Shown: in pieces, positions 22,257 to 34,699 of the stretch
Position numbering within the stretch: position 1 is the stretch's first letter
Layout of the letters: every line of letters begins with the position of its first letter
Assembly: GCF_010389155.1 (NCBI RefSeq)
Contig: NC_057768.1
Coordinates: 42,511,633 to 42,575,632 of the forward strand
Source: Erigeron canadensis
Lineage: Eukaryota; Streptophyta; Magnoliopsida; Asterales; Asteraceae
Length of the DNA: 64,000 bases
Reading direction: 5' to 3'
The notes under the pieces: model-generated
The model's input: only the letters and a program-made list of their open reading frames with translations
What the model was told of the DNA's origin: nothing
Databases searched by the model: none
Translations under genes and position numbers: made by a program

Positions 22257-23695
22257 GAGAGAGAGTTAGCTTATTGCGAGAACCTTATAAATATCAAGAA
22301 CTGCGAGAACCAATATTAACCTTTGATTTTATTAATCAACGGTGAGAAATGATAGAAGCAATTTTGTTATTAAATTTTATTTGATATAAACCCATGAATA
22401 CGTGCAAGGGCAAAACGGGAACAAAGCCACAAACTAAATACTCGTATTTGACTCGCAAATAGCGCTTCATAATATTTGAAAACATGTCCAAGTACATTTA
22501 ATTATTTGACTCTACAAATTAACTTTCTTTTCATTACTGTATTTTGTTAGCAAGTAAGATCCACACAACAAATTAACTTTTTCTTTATATATTCAATTTA
22601 GTTCACCAGTTATAGTAATATAATATAATATTTATAAGTGTCTAATAATTTTACCTATAAAATTTTTAACTGGTACACATGTTTTTATTGATACATATAT
22701 TTTAATAATATTATAAACTTGTATACATGTATAATATTTTTTAGAATTATAAATGTTTTAACCGGTACACATGTTTTTTTATAATATAAGATTATTTTGT
22801 TACATTTAACTTGTGAACATACAAATTGTAAAAGTTATAACTTTTTTTTTTTATCCTAACATATGTGTTCCACAATAACCATATTCACATGTGTTTAGAT
22901 ATTTTTACCTATAAAATTTTTAACTGGTACACATGTTTTAACTTGTACACAAAGTGTCTAATAAATTTACCTATAAAATTTTTAACTGGTACATATGTTT
23001 TAATTGGTACATATGTTTTAATAAAATTATAAATTTTTTAACTGGTACACATGTATAATAATTTTTAAAATCATAAAATCCTTTAACTGGTACACATGTC
23101 TTAACTTGTTCATATGTGTAATAACAAAAAACTATTCTACCACAAATAATAACAAGTAGTAACTTTAATATCGTTTTAGATTGTTGACTAGTTAATATGT
23201 ACAAAATACGAACACAAATGTATTACCGTTGCTAATAATACTACGAGTACTTGAATGATCACATGACAAACACATAATTTCATTGCATATTGATATATAT
23301 TTAGAAAAACCAACATCAAATTATTGATTGTAAAAGTATTACATGAGTTGCTCGGTGATTAAAAATAATATAAATAATATAGAATTACATTATCTTAAAG
23401 TCATAAAATTTTAAGAAAAGAAAAGTGAAAGGCCCTCATTTTTATTTTACCGTACAGAAATTTGAAAAACATTTAAAATTTAGATACATAATAATCTAAC
23501 CTTTTTAAATGGTTTAGAATGAGAGTGTATTGTAAGTTGTAACCGTGAGAGAAATATATGGGATTAGTTTTGATATAATGTTTTTATTATTTTGAACAAT
23601 TATTAGTAAAGTACAAAATTGTCCCTATAAATAATCAATGATAATTGGTTCTCACAGTTCTCGACAAATAGTTGGTTCTCATTTTATCTTTTTAC
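22257..23695. mobile_element. Non-autonomous inverted-repeat element in a TA microsatellite
   Basis: The ends are imperfect inverted repeats of ~55-60 bp: left GAACTGCGAGAACCAAT (near 22298), right TTGGTTCTCACAGTTCTCG (near 23645-23663). (TA)n tracts flank both sides (22238-22256 and 23697-23720), as for elements that target TA microsatellites. Inside are at least six partly ordered copies of a unit containing AACTGGTACACATGTTTT (22660-23110). No transposase is encoded. Superfamily not assigned. Confidence 0.6.
22655..23115. repeat. Irregular internal repeats (GGTACACATGT unit)
   Basis: The stretch CCTATAAAATTTTTAACTGG and the core GGTACACATGT recur with variable spacing. They create a false cysteine/valine-rich reading frame on the minus strand. 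Confidence 0.75.
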
Positions 23696-23720
23696 TATAT
23701 ATATATATATATATATATAT

Positions 23721-24920
23721 GTAAGTATACATATTTATTTGCTTAGCAGTATAAAATAATCGATTTATATTTAAATTCATCAATGCATCTTATTTACTTG
23801 TATAAACTTTTTATAACGGAGTAGTCATAATATGATGTGGTGCAAATATTATTAGAAGTTATATATGTAGTACGTACATAAACAAATGGTATTAATGGAT
23901 GTATCGTTGTTGCTAGTGAAGTATATGTGAGATATATACATCCAAAATATATTACTAATATATTAGACCATTCTTTGAAGCTCTTTCCTCAATTATATTT
24001 TTCACGTATGTAAACAGTTTTTACAAGTAATATATATGTATTAAATTCCTACAATAAAAAAGCTAGACACGTAGACACCTTAAAAAATGTCATGTAGCGT
24101 TGCCTTTGAAATTTCTTACGTTGTCCATCATTTTCTCCATTTTCATCATCTTTTGATCCTATTTGATGAATTATTGGGCCCAGATTTACACGTGCGTGTT
24201 AACTGTACTCGATTTATATCGAGAAAAATGATAGTGAGTCAAACATTCTGATATATAAGAAGGCTCGATGGTCGAGAACCACAGATTCATTCTAGTTATA
24301 TATATATATATATAGGGTTTGACAAATGCCTAATAATGCCTTAGAACCCAAAAAGAAAGCCAGCCAAGAAATTACACATGAATCGATCTACGTACGTACA
24401 CTACTAGTGAAGATTACTATTCTGAAAGTCAAGCTAGCTAGATCTCTTGATTAAAAAAGGATACAAGTTTCTTGTTAGAGAGGCATAATAAACTTTGAAG
24501 TTTTGGTTGCCTCTTTTGATCACACGTACATATATAATAAGAACATGTAAATGCAGATTAATTAGATTGCTCGATCTTGCACGTTCTCCTTTGGCTCATA
24601 TCAAGATCGTCGTACCTTGACCTTAACTTGATTTAGGCTACATACACAAAATACCGTTCATAATAGTCTTATCTTCGAGTTGCAAATTAATTCTTTGTTT
24701 GTTGTACTCTAAGTGACACGTACGTCTTATAATCTAACCAGGGTGAAGGCCTTTTACCAAAAAACAAAAAAGTGACACATGCACCTTATCAAAAACTATA
24801 TAAGTTTTATTCGTGGTCTAGCTAGCATGCCTCTCTAGCTAGCTAGTACTATATATATTTCAAACAAGAGTAGATCGAGGATCTCATAGCTAGCTAGCTA
24901 GCGCAATATATGTACCCTTT
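23721..24920. other. Intergenic, no gene recognised
   Basis: AT-rich, with a (TA)n run at ~24298-24312 and runs of palindromic GCTA/CTAG units at ~24820-24902. Confidence 0.5.
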
Positions 24921-24925
24921 AATTT

Positions 24926-25117
24926 CTACAAGCTTAAGAGTTTTGAAGCAACAGGAAAGTAAGCGACCGGAATTACAACAGTACAGATCTTGCTACTACT
25001 GTTGTTCTTTGGTTTGTCGGCACCATTTAAATTGTGAGCTTTATCTATTGGTTTTTCTTCTACTTCCACCTTGCTTGAACCTGAGCAACAACTAACCAAA
25101 CCGAAAATAATTGCCAT
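24926..25117 (-). CDS. VAYFP small peptide gene D (63 aa)
   Basis: 63 residues and the most distant member: N-terminal VSCCSGSSKV (residues 8-17, with a cysteine pair), acidic/lysine-rich middle, and C-terminal VVIPVAYFPVASKLLSL. The AYFP core is kept although the last residues differ from the NFSRL ending of the other four. ATG 25117 aligns with the relatives; an upstream in-frame ATG exists at 25159. TATA at 25257-25263 (140 bp upstream) and W-box core TTGACT at 25374-25379 on the minus strand. Isolated by ~4.5 kb from A2, with the same orientation as all others. Confidence 0.7.
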   Translation of the reverse strand: MAIIFGLVSCCSGSSKVEVEEKPIDKAHNLNGADKPKNNSSSKICTVVIPVAYFPVASKLLSL

Positions 25118-25256
25118 CTTGATTGTATGAAATACAGAATTCGAAAGTTCCTCAAACATTTTTAGAAGTATATAATCACTGTCTTGTGAGAACTTTTATT
25201 GTGTTATATGGTGTATGAAACAATAATTAATGCCCATACATTTTGTTTCTGGTCAT

Positions 25257-25263
25257 ATTTATA
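25257..25263 (-). promoter_or_regulatory. TATA box of peptide gene D
   Basis: Minus-strand TATAAAT followed by ATGACC, 140 bp before the ATG. Confidence 0.5.
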
Positions 25264-25455
25264 TATATGCAAAGAATCAACCAAAACTATATATAGAAAG
25301 TTCCAAGCAATTTCTTTGCTTGGGGAGAAAGGCATGAAACTTGTCATCCACTAAGATGTGTTTGTGTGGTGTGAGTCAAATTTGCACCTTAATTAGGCAA
25401 TTGTTTAAGTAAAAAAAGTCCAAGTATAATACATTTTATGACTAATATAGTACTA

Positions 25456-25900
25456 TCTTATATAAAGCATTTTGTTTTTTTTTTTTTTTCAAATCTCAAT
25501 TAAATAATTAACTATCTAAATTATTCATTTTTTTATTTACTAATTTAAACATTTCTACCTAATATACCTATAATACCTTTAAATCTCAACCATTCATTTT
25601 TTTCTCTTTCCTCAAATCTCAATCACTCATTTTTTTCTCGTTCATCCATAAATCATTTTATTCATCTAATTCATTCAAAATCTTTTATCTCAAAAACCGT
25701 ATATCGATAAATTATAAAAACTGTATGGGTGTTCTTAAAATTTCATGCTCTTTCATTACATATGTCATTTGATATACTTTCGACGAATTTTAAATTTGAG
25801 GGCGGAAATCGTACGGTTAAGGCATTTGATTATCATACTCTATGACTTGACCTATCACCCTCATCATTTTACTGCCACAACGCGCAGACACTATCTCTCG
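25456..25900 (+). mobile_element. Non-autonomous Helitron, 445 bp
   Basis: Begins TCTTATATAAAGC directly after an A and ends TATCTCTCG directly before a T, fitting Helitron insertion between A and T without target duplication. A GC-rich segment, GCCACAACGCGCAG, precedes the 3' end in the usual hairpin position but pairs poorly. The 3' end is CTCG rather than the canonical CTRR; see the element at 42459-42791. Confidence 0.6.
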
Positions 25901-27350
25901 TTATAATTAAGATATATGGGGCTAAACTGAAGTATTTTAGTTCCATTTCCTGGTCATGTCATCAAAGTGTTTACTTAGAAGATTTCAAACTTGAATACAC
26001 AAATCCTAATCAATAGGTCACCTTAATGTTGTAGTTAATATCTTTTTATATCTAATACTAAATTATATTTTTTTAGAAAATTAAGATTCACATATATATT
26101 TCATCTTTACCATTTTGCTACCAAATGAGCGGTTGCGCCAATCATAAGTTGATGATACGTGGTCGCAAATTCCTTCATTATTCTTGTAGATCGTTGAAAA
26201 ACGAGGAGACCAAGACACCAGGGTAAGTCGAAGCTACGTTTCTTTTGGAGATTATTTATAGTGATTTGTACATACGAGTATTATAGACGACATATATGTG
26301 TTTCGATTACTTGAATGTTCTTCTAACATGAATGAATTATAGAAGCGGTTTTTTTTGACATTTTAACACAAAATTCAATCATATATTTTGGTCAAAGCTA
26401 TCTGTTCCATTTTGCTATGAATGAATTATTATTATTATTGAATAAAAATCTTAACTTGATAAGTATGAATTGAAATGTGGTTGCGTAGTGATAAATAAGA
26501 GCTTTTAATGTTTCTTATTGTTTTGCAATTGAATGTGCACATTGACTTTGATCGATCATATATTTATATAATGGGGTCTGTTGTAGTAATTGGTTTCCAA
26601 CTTTACATCATCAATAGTAGTGGACTATTGGTTATTCAAGTAAAGTAGACGACCTAAAAACTAACCTTCAAATACGAGTTAGACGAACCATTTTTGGGCC
26701 CCTCTTCAACTCTATTTGCATTGGGCCACAAGTTGGTGAAATTTGAAAAACCAATATCACACCGAATAATTAAATAAATAATTCCAAAGATAATCGATAG
26801 GCGTTGACACTTTTTAGCATAATTCAATTTTAGTAATCATTAATCGGGCAATTCGTATGATTAATTTTCTACGTATTATTCATAATCCTTTATAAGACCA
26901 TGAATAACTTCATAAAAAAAAATAAAAAAATGATAATGACAGCCCTAAAGGTTGTCATTAACAGCTTATTACATAAATAAAATGTAGTATTTTATATATT
27001 AATAACCGTTCTTTAAATTTTCACAAAATAAAATACAAATTTTAATATATCAAATTAATTAATACTAACAGCCATTGGGTCATCATTAATAAACTCAAAA
27101 GGTAATAGTTATTTAAAAACTGAATTATCTTTTAAAACGTGTAATATTTTATTATGTATTAGCCATAGAAATATCCAAAAACTAGCCATAGAGATTCTTA
27201 CAAGAGTGTGTTACATAAAAAAAAGACAGAATTTTTCATTTTGTTTTTCTTTAAGAAGGGATAATTTTAACATGCCAAGAAAGTATCTTTGTTTCCATTT
27301 ATCTAAATTTATATATTTTTAATTCATAATCAAAAACAGCCATAATTGAT
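25901..27350. other. Intergenic, no gene recognised
   Basis: AT-rich. A 33-codon frame from ATG 26125 ends near a good donor (AGGGTAAG) but has no recognisable product, so it is not called as a gene. Confidence 0.4.
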
Positions 27351-27966
27351 TCCAGACAAACCCACTCTCAACATCATCAACCAAAATCCTCTGTTTTCCT
27401 TTCTAGGGTTTCCAATTCTCAATTAGTTTAATCCCACTTTTAATTCCCCATATTCAACCGTTGAATTTCCCATATTCAATTCAATAATCATTTATTTATT
27501 TATTAATAAATAAACAAAAGTCTGTTTCAAAGATAGTAGCTTTTGATCTCTTCCTCTGAATCTGGCCGGCTAAAACCGCCTGTATGTATTGTATGTCTCT
27601 ATATCTATATATTTATTTTCTAGTACGCATATCATAATCTATAATTTTATTTTATTTTTAGCATTGATGGATTTTCTAGCTATCTTTTAGTCTAAAGATT
27701 GAAACTTTCTATTTGGGGTTTTATTTTATTTTCTTGGTATTTATATCATACATATGTATATATTTATATTTGGTGCTCTAAATTATAAATATTTAGTATT
27801 TTAACAAGTTAAAGATAGTTTATTTTAATAGAAATTGGAGCTTTATATTTGGGGTTCTATTTTAAGTGTTGTTATTTAATAAATTTCTATTGGGCGTTAT
27901 AAAAATATAATCTTTTTAGTATTTTAAGAAGTGAAAGAAAGTTTATATATTGGGTAGTGAAATTTG

Positions 27967-30828
27967 ATGGGTGGGATTTGTGTTAAGCCATCTGGTGGGA
28001 GTCCATGGGAAAGAAGGAGTAGTAAATTTTCATCAGAATCGCGTGTTTCACGGTCTAGAAGGGAGGAAAGTTTTAGGGTGAAAAGTCGAGTGGAGGTTAG
28101 AACTGGGTCGATCGATAGGAGAGTGAATTCCATTAGGCGTGTGCGGGATCAGGATGATCACTTTGAAAAAAAGAAAGAGTTTTCTGGATCTAGGTTTGAT
28201 AGTAGTTTGAGTATCGCGTCAATTCCGAAAGCTATAGAAGGGGAACAGGTTGTTGCGGGTTGGCCTTCTTGGCTTGTAGACGTAGCTGGTGAAGCTATTA
28301 ATGGTTGGTTGCCTAGGAAAGCGGATACTTTTGAGAAGCTAGATAAGGTATGTTTGTTTTTCATAATGTTGATAGCCTGAGACATTTGTTGATTTACTTA
28401 GTTAACAGCGTATATGCTTTCTTGCAGATTGGTCAAGGAACATATAGCAATGTATATAAGGCTCGTGATCTTACCAACAATAAGATTGTTGCTTTGAAAA
28501 GAGTGCGCTTTGATAATAAGGATATTGAGAGTGTCATTTTTATGGCGCGAGAAATACTTATCTTACGAAGGCTTGATCATCCAAATATTATTAAATTGGA
28601 AGGATTGATAACTTCTCGGACTTCTTCCAGCTTATACTTAGTATTTGAGTATATGGAACATGATCTAACCGGACTTGTATCATTACCTGGAAACAAGTTC
28701 TCGGAACCACAGGTAGATATCTGATCATGTTGGTCATTTGACTAAATTTGGTCACGGGTTATGCTTTTGTTATAGTGATATTATTTCAATATTTATACAG
28801 GTTAAATGTTACATGAAACAGCTGCTAAGTGGACTTGATCATTGTCATAGTAATGGTGTCCTGCATAGGGACATAAAGGGGTCAAATCTTTTGATTGATG
28901 ATAATGGAATCTTAAAAATTGCTGATTTTGGCTTGGCAAATTTCTATAATCGTGGTCAAACTGTGCCATTGACCAGCCGGGTTGTAACTCTCTGGTATCG
29001 ACCACCAGAATTGCTACTTGGAGCAACACGTTATGGCGTTGCTGTGGATATGTGGAGTGCAGGATGCATCCTCGGAGAATTATATGCTGGCAAACCTATC
29101 ATGCCTGGTCGTACCGAGGTGACTATGACAATCCTTTTTCTGGTTTCTTAAAATTGTAGACCCAGCAAAGAAACTGCTATTAATTTATATTTTATCTGAC
29201 ACTAAAGTGTCATAGGAGGTTATGGACACTCAGAAGACACTCCGGGCAACTACAAACTTGTTCGATCTTATTTCTCTGTTAGCTAATCTTTTTTAATCGC
29301 CTATTCAACTGTATCTTGTAGGTTGAGCAACTGCATAGAATCTTCAAGCTTTGTGGTTCACCATCCGACAGTTATTGGTCAAAATCAAAATTACCTCATT
29401 CAACAGTATTTAAGCCGGTCCATCCTTATAAACGACGGATTATGGAAGCTTTTAAAGAGTTTCCTTCACCTGCTATTGCACTTATGGAGACCTTACTTGC
29501 AATAGATCCTGTACAAAGAGGAACTGCAGCGCTAGCTCTTAAGAGTGAGGTAACTGTCTTATTTTGTTTATATCGAATTATATGCAAGAAAAAACCCTTT
29601 AAATCTGAATAAGATAACCAAAAGGCAGTAATGTAGAACTTTCTCTTTGAACATTTAATTATGCGAAACATATTCAACTTTATGAGGTCAGTTGATGTAA
29701 CGACGTAACGTTTTATTTTACTTTCAGTTCTTTACAACAGAACCATTAGCTTGTGATCCTTCTAGTTTGCCAAAATATCCCCCTAGCAAAGAGATTGACG
29801 CAAAAATGAGAGATGATGAAGCTAAAAGGTATGCGTGGATATCATGAACAAAGAATCACACTCTTGTTTTTCAGTCATATAATGTAACTAAATTTGGTCC
29901 ACTTCCCGAACTTGTAAGCAGTTTTTTGGTTACTCAAGTTGAACTTTGGTTAATTGAATTTGCTAATTCGTATAGACAAAGAGCTGCAAGAGTGAATGGC
30001 CAAGTTCCCGATAAGGAAAGCAGGGGACCAAGAGAAACTCGTGCAGTGCCAGCTCCTGATGCCAATGCTGAGCTAGCCACGTCAATCCAGGTACTTGCAT
30101 GATTAGCTATAAATTATTAGTTTTTGGTGACTGGTATTTACACTTGATATGCTCTGTAGTTGGGGGGATAGTATTCTTTTGTACTATGTTAACGTAAGTT
30201 ATCTTATTTTACAGAGAAGGCAGAGCCATGGAAGTTCACAGAGTAGAAGTGAGTTTTTTAACAGGCATAAGGAAGATGCTGCTTCTGGTTTTCCTATAGA
30301 GCAATCCGTTACGCCAAAGGGTTCAAAAGACACAACTAAAGGTGTGAAACGTTCTCCTCCAATGAGGGGATCTTATTCGGGTCCATTAGTGGCAGGTGCT
30401 GGATGGACACAGCCAGGAAAGAAATACAGTGAAGTTTCCTATGATAAAAATGTAACTTCCAAACCAACAAAATATCAAGTCGGTAAATTGTCAGAATCAA
30501 CCGAAGAATTTATGCATACAAGAAAGCATGAGCAGAGAGATGTTTCTCAGAACATGGCTGGCCCATGCAGAGTAGGAAGCGGAAGACCTAGTAATAAGGA
30601 ATCATTTATGGTGAGTTTTAGACCTTTATTAAAATACAAATTTGTGGCCTCATCAGAAATTTATATTATTCATTCTGGTTTTAGGATGCCCAGGGATATA
30701 AGGGAAACAAGATCCAATTCTCAGGTCCCCTGGTTTCATCAAATGTGGATCAGATGCTTCGAGATCATGATCGTCATATCCAAGAAGCTGCACGGAGAGC
30801 ACGCCTTGAGAGGACAAGGGCTCAGTGA
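27967..30828 (+). CDS. CDK-like serine/threonine protein kinase (8 exons, 655 aa)
   Basis: Exons by GT-AG sites and homology: 27967-28347, 28428-28712, 28801-29118, 29322-29549, 29728-29828, 29976-30090, 30215-30610, 30685-30828; phases fit throughout. The kinase domain begins at residue ~123: glycine loop IGQGTYSNVYKA, lysine in VALKRV, catalytic loop HRDIKGSNLL, DFGLA, then LWYRPPELLLGATRYG and DMWSAGCI. It matches the plant CDK-like group of Arabidopsis At1g54610 and IBS1, with a charged N-terminal extension and a low-complexity C-terminal tail. The helix equivalent to PSTAIRE reads SVIFMAREI, unlike classic cell-cycle CDKs. MGGICVK at the N-terminus fits myristoylation plus nearby palmitoylation, so membrane anchoring is likely (inference). 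The frame is intact. Upstream leader sequence from ~27360 may contain a UTR intron. Confidence 0.95.
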
Positions 30829-31900
30829 AGGGGTGCAAATGATGATAAATGCGTTGCCTAGCCATATATAAGCTCAGACAGGTCCACAGGGAGGAAAGTT
30901 GATGCTCTCTTCTACTACCAGATGGCTTTGTGTATAGTAATTCTTGATTTATTTTTTTCCTGGAATTTAGGAGGGTACGGGTCTATTGTTATGTTGGAAA
31001 GTATAGGAACAAATAACAGCACGATTTTTGAAACAGAATATGGTTTTTGCTCAGTTTATTAAGTTGTAACCATGCTATATAATTCTGAAAAAAGCAGTCA
31101 GCAGTAATTAAAGGATCAGGGACCATACTTATCTAAGTTACTATTCTGCATCTCCACATTCCCTAATGTTTATCAACCAGAAAGACCTAAGCATTTTCAA
31201 GGTAAATCTAGCAGGCAATGATTCACGGCTGATCAACTGATGTTGCTTGGGTGCCGTAGGGTATCAGGTCAGTCTCTGTCACAACAGGCGATTAATTACT
31301 GCAAGCGCTCAAGAAGGTCGGCAACATTCATTTGTTTAGCTTGACATGACAGAGGTGTGTCATAAAAAGTACAAGGTTTTGTCTGATCGGCTCGTTAAGA
31401 TTGCATTCCCGTGATGAACAAATGTGCACTGTTGCTGTTGCACAGGAACGTTATTTCCAACATTCTTGAGAGTGTGAACTATTTACTCTTGCATTGCCAA
31501 TGGTCGTTTGCGTTGCAGGGAAGGTGTTATAATCGGTGAAATGTCATTTGTCACTAAATAACATATATTGCTCCGAGCAACCAAATTAACTGGTCCAGGT
31601 GCATCATGGTCACACTGCTATTTTCATTTTATAAAGGGTAACTGCTTTCAATGAGATATAACATTTGTCATGTATCACTGTATTACATGTGGGAGGTCAC
31701 TGTGATGTTGGTGGATCATTCAAATATGTTCGTACAGTCGATGCTTGATGGTTGCCAGGTTTCTATTCTCGCCATCTTTGAAGGGGTGATGTACATATTT
31801 GTTTCTTTGGTTTTAAACTAGTTAGCCTTCTCTCTGCTTAACGAAACTCAACACCTCCAAAAGAATTGACCTTCGGGTCTATTTATTCAAAGTTCCCAGA
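30829..31900 (+). other. Kinase 3' UTR and downstream spacer
   Basis: The first few hundred bases after the stop are less AT-rich than the surrounding spacer and probably transcribed as 3' UTR. No further gene was recognised. Confidence 0.35.
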
Positions 31901-34370
31901 TATAGACAACAAAATGTATAAGCAGTATAAATATGTTGTGTACAGATGTGTAAAACATGAAGGTGTTGTATTCTCTAAGTTTTATATGTGGGTATCTATT
32001 CCCTTTATTGTTTGTATTGTACTCTTGCTACAGCTAATTCTTGACTATACCCGATGTAAGAAAATTTTCTAATTATTATAACTTAAAGTGTAAATGGGTG
32101 ATAATTAACCTTTTGTTCCATCTACCGTATTGGTGTCTAAAGTGTACACTGCATAGATTTTATATACGATGACTCATTATTCTCACACATGTAACACATT
32201 ATATAGTTTATTTATTTGTTTTTAATAATGTATGAACCTATGACTTGCATCCTTCTTTTATAAACCCACGTGTTCACATAATTACGGCACCACTTAAGAG
32301 TAACAAATTTGCTTGTCATATATTTAATTTTTAATTTTATTTTTTTACTTTGTACAATTAATTTGTGTGTGTAAAACTAGATCAATAATTTAAAATGTTT
32401 AGAATTCGGGCTAAGTATTTTGGAGTGTGGTTGGAACTTGCAACACACGGGTGTGTTTAGTTGTAAATTTTTTTTTAATTTGCCATTTTTGATTTTTAAA
32501 AAAGTAGAATGAGTTTTTCATTTATTGAAAACAACTAAAAGTTATAAAAATGCATTCAAAGTTAAAATGTCTAATTTCATTTTACATAATAAAAAATTAA
32601 AATACAGTTGGCAAGAAGGGTAATAAGACATGAAGAAAAAAGAAAACATCAAAATATTGCTTTCTAGATTTATGTTATAAAATAAAAAACAAATAGTGAT
32701 GTTATTCATTCTCTTAAAACCTTCTAGAAAACTTTAGTGTAATCATGTTTTTGTTCTCGATGTTTTCTTTTGTAAAGGACGAGGGGTGTTTTTCCATAGT
32801 TGAGTCATGCTACGAGTCGGCAGTAAGGTCTAAGTCATATACCAAGTCGCTACATTTTCATTTTGTTTTGACGCAACACGTAGCTCGTACAAATCTTATG
32901 TTGTATTTTTACAACAAAACAAGGCCTTAAGATGAAACTCGTCAAAAAGTTAATTCGATCGATTCAAGTAAAGGACAGTGAACTACAAAGACTACATTGT
33001 GGATAAGCAACTTTATATAAAGACATTCAACAAACAATGGTCATCCACTTATCCGTTATACATTCGTTGATTCCTTCATTTCCACAAGTACAAGGTAAAG
33101 AAAATGGGCAGCACAAAAAAAAAAAAAAACTAGTCAAAAAGGTTGTTCTTAATCGAAAAATATTGGAAACTTACCGGCCTATGCATCTTTTGATCTTTGG
33201 CATTATTGTTAACATGCATGTACGACTTTTATCATGTTTCCACCACTATTGGTCCTTTCATAAGCATCTATTATTAATCAAGACACAGAATTCTTTGGAT
33301 AGAAGATAGAATCTCAGGCAAATCTTAAAGAGAATGAATCCCGGCCATTCTTTCGTAGCGTTTGACCATACTAACTCACCCAGTTATTCCACCATACAGT
33401 TCGACTCGGACACATATTTGTATAAATTTTATGAATTTTGCTTCCGAAATTAGGATCTCTTGATTGCATCTGGTTTACTAGGAAGTTAACCTAAACATGG
33501 AACATGTGTGGCTATATTGATCAAGCAAATTACATATATAAATCGCTAGCCAAACTCTTTAAACCGTGCGGACGTATAGATCGTATTAATTTATTAGAGA
33601 TATGATGGGGAATAGAATAGAAAATGACAAGTTCCTTTTTTTTGTAATCATCTCAAAAATGAGATGATAATTTTTGTACTATTATATCGGTTAGAATTTC
33701 CCTTTCTTTTCCTTTAGTTTCTCTTCTCAAAGAAAAAAAACTCAAAAAAACTATAAATCATTTCATTTCCATCCAAAATAAATCTCAAAAGTGCCAACAT
33801 TAATGAGAAAAGCCTAGAATTGTTTGCGAGTATAAAACAGCAGTGGTCAGAAGTATCCGATTTTCCACTGAGGGTGTCAAATCCTTTTCCTCGTCTGAAT
33901 GACTTTTGACTTGAACGAAAGCGGAACGAATGCATATCTTTGATTTCACATTCTCACACCTTTCATTATAGTCTTTCCATTTTTAATTTACAAAAATCAT
34001 AAAAGGACCTCAAGTGGTAAAGCCCAAAAAAAGCCATAAATTTCTGGTATTTAATTAAATTCAATTACTAACATTCACGAAGGGATAACTAGTCACTTTA
34101 TGAAAAATTTCTTTATAAATTTTCATCATTTTATCAGTAAATTTTTAGACATACCTATATAAACTTATTTATTATTAGTCATTTATTTATGTTATTGATT
34201 TATTCACTCATTCAAAGTTTCAAAGAGTAGAAAATAAAATAAATTATCAACTAGATTAAGTTTTAATCTCATATATTTTTCTTGTTTTATTTTAATCAAC
34301 CTGTTTCAAATTTATATGCAACTTGAAACAAAGCATATATATATATATTTTTTTTAAGTTGTGGATTACT
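31901..34370. other. Intergenic, no gene recognised
   Basis: AT-rich, only short unsupported frames. A small palindrome ATCATCTCA-aaa-TGAGATGAT lies near 33646-33670. Confidence 0.45.
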
Positions 34371-34384
34371 CGCAACGGGGGGTC

Positions 34385-34606
34385 TAGCATATAAGACCAG
34401 TCCCGTCCTGGTACCCACGATACCGAGTCTCAAATTTTTCCAAAACTTGGTACCAGTCCCATTTCCCATTCAGTACCATTTCCCGGTACCAAATCCCAAT
34501 TCCCGCAAACTAAAAAAAATGGGTACCAGTCCTGGCCTCAAGTCCCATTCCGTACCACTTTCTGGGATTGGGATCGGAACTTGGGAAAACTTGCTCATCC
34601 CTAGTC
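34385..34606. mobile_element. hAT-like transposon fragment
   Basis: Carries repeated GGTACCAGTCCC-type motifs on both strands and ends CTTGCTCATCCCTAG, reverse complement of a TAGGGATGAGC-type terminus common in plant hAT elements. The opposite end and target duplication were not found, so it is probably truncated. Confidence 0.4.
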
Positions 34607-34699
34607 TTAATCGGATCCGTATTATAGAGTCTACTCACCTCCAATTAATACCTTCCAACATCTACGATTGACAATAGCCCTTGCTAATTTCATAACTTG

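Noticed and set aside
22655..23115. CRISPR-like spaced repeats
   Set aside because: Irregular spacing, degenerate units and a plant nuclear context; transposon-internal repeats explain it.
22971..23204. 77-codon frame rich in CVPVK repeats
   Set aside because: Created by the GGTACACATGT repeats of a transposon and not conserved as protein.
26125..26310. Possible short exon starting MSGCANHK with a consensus donor
   Set aside because: No partner exon or known product could be found.
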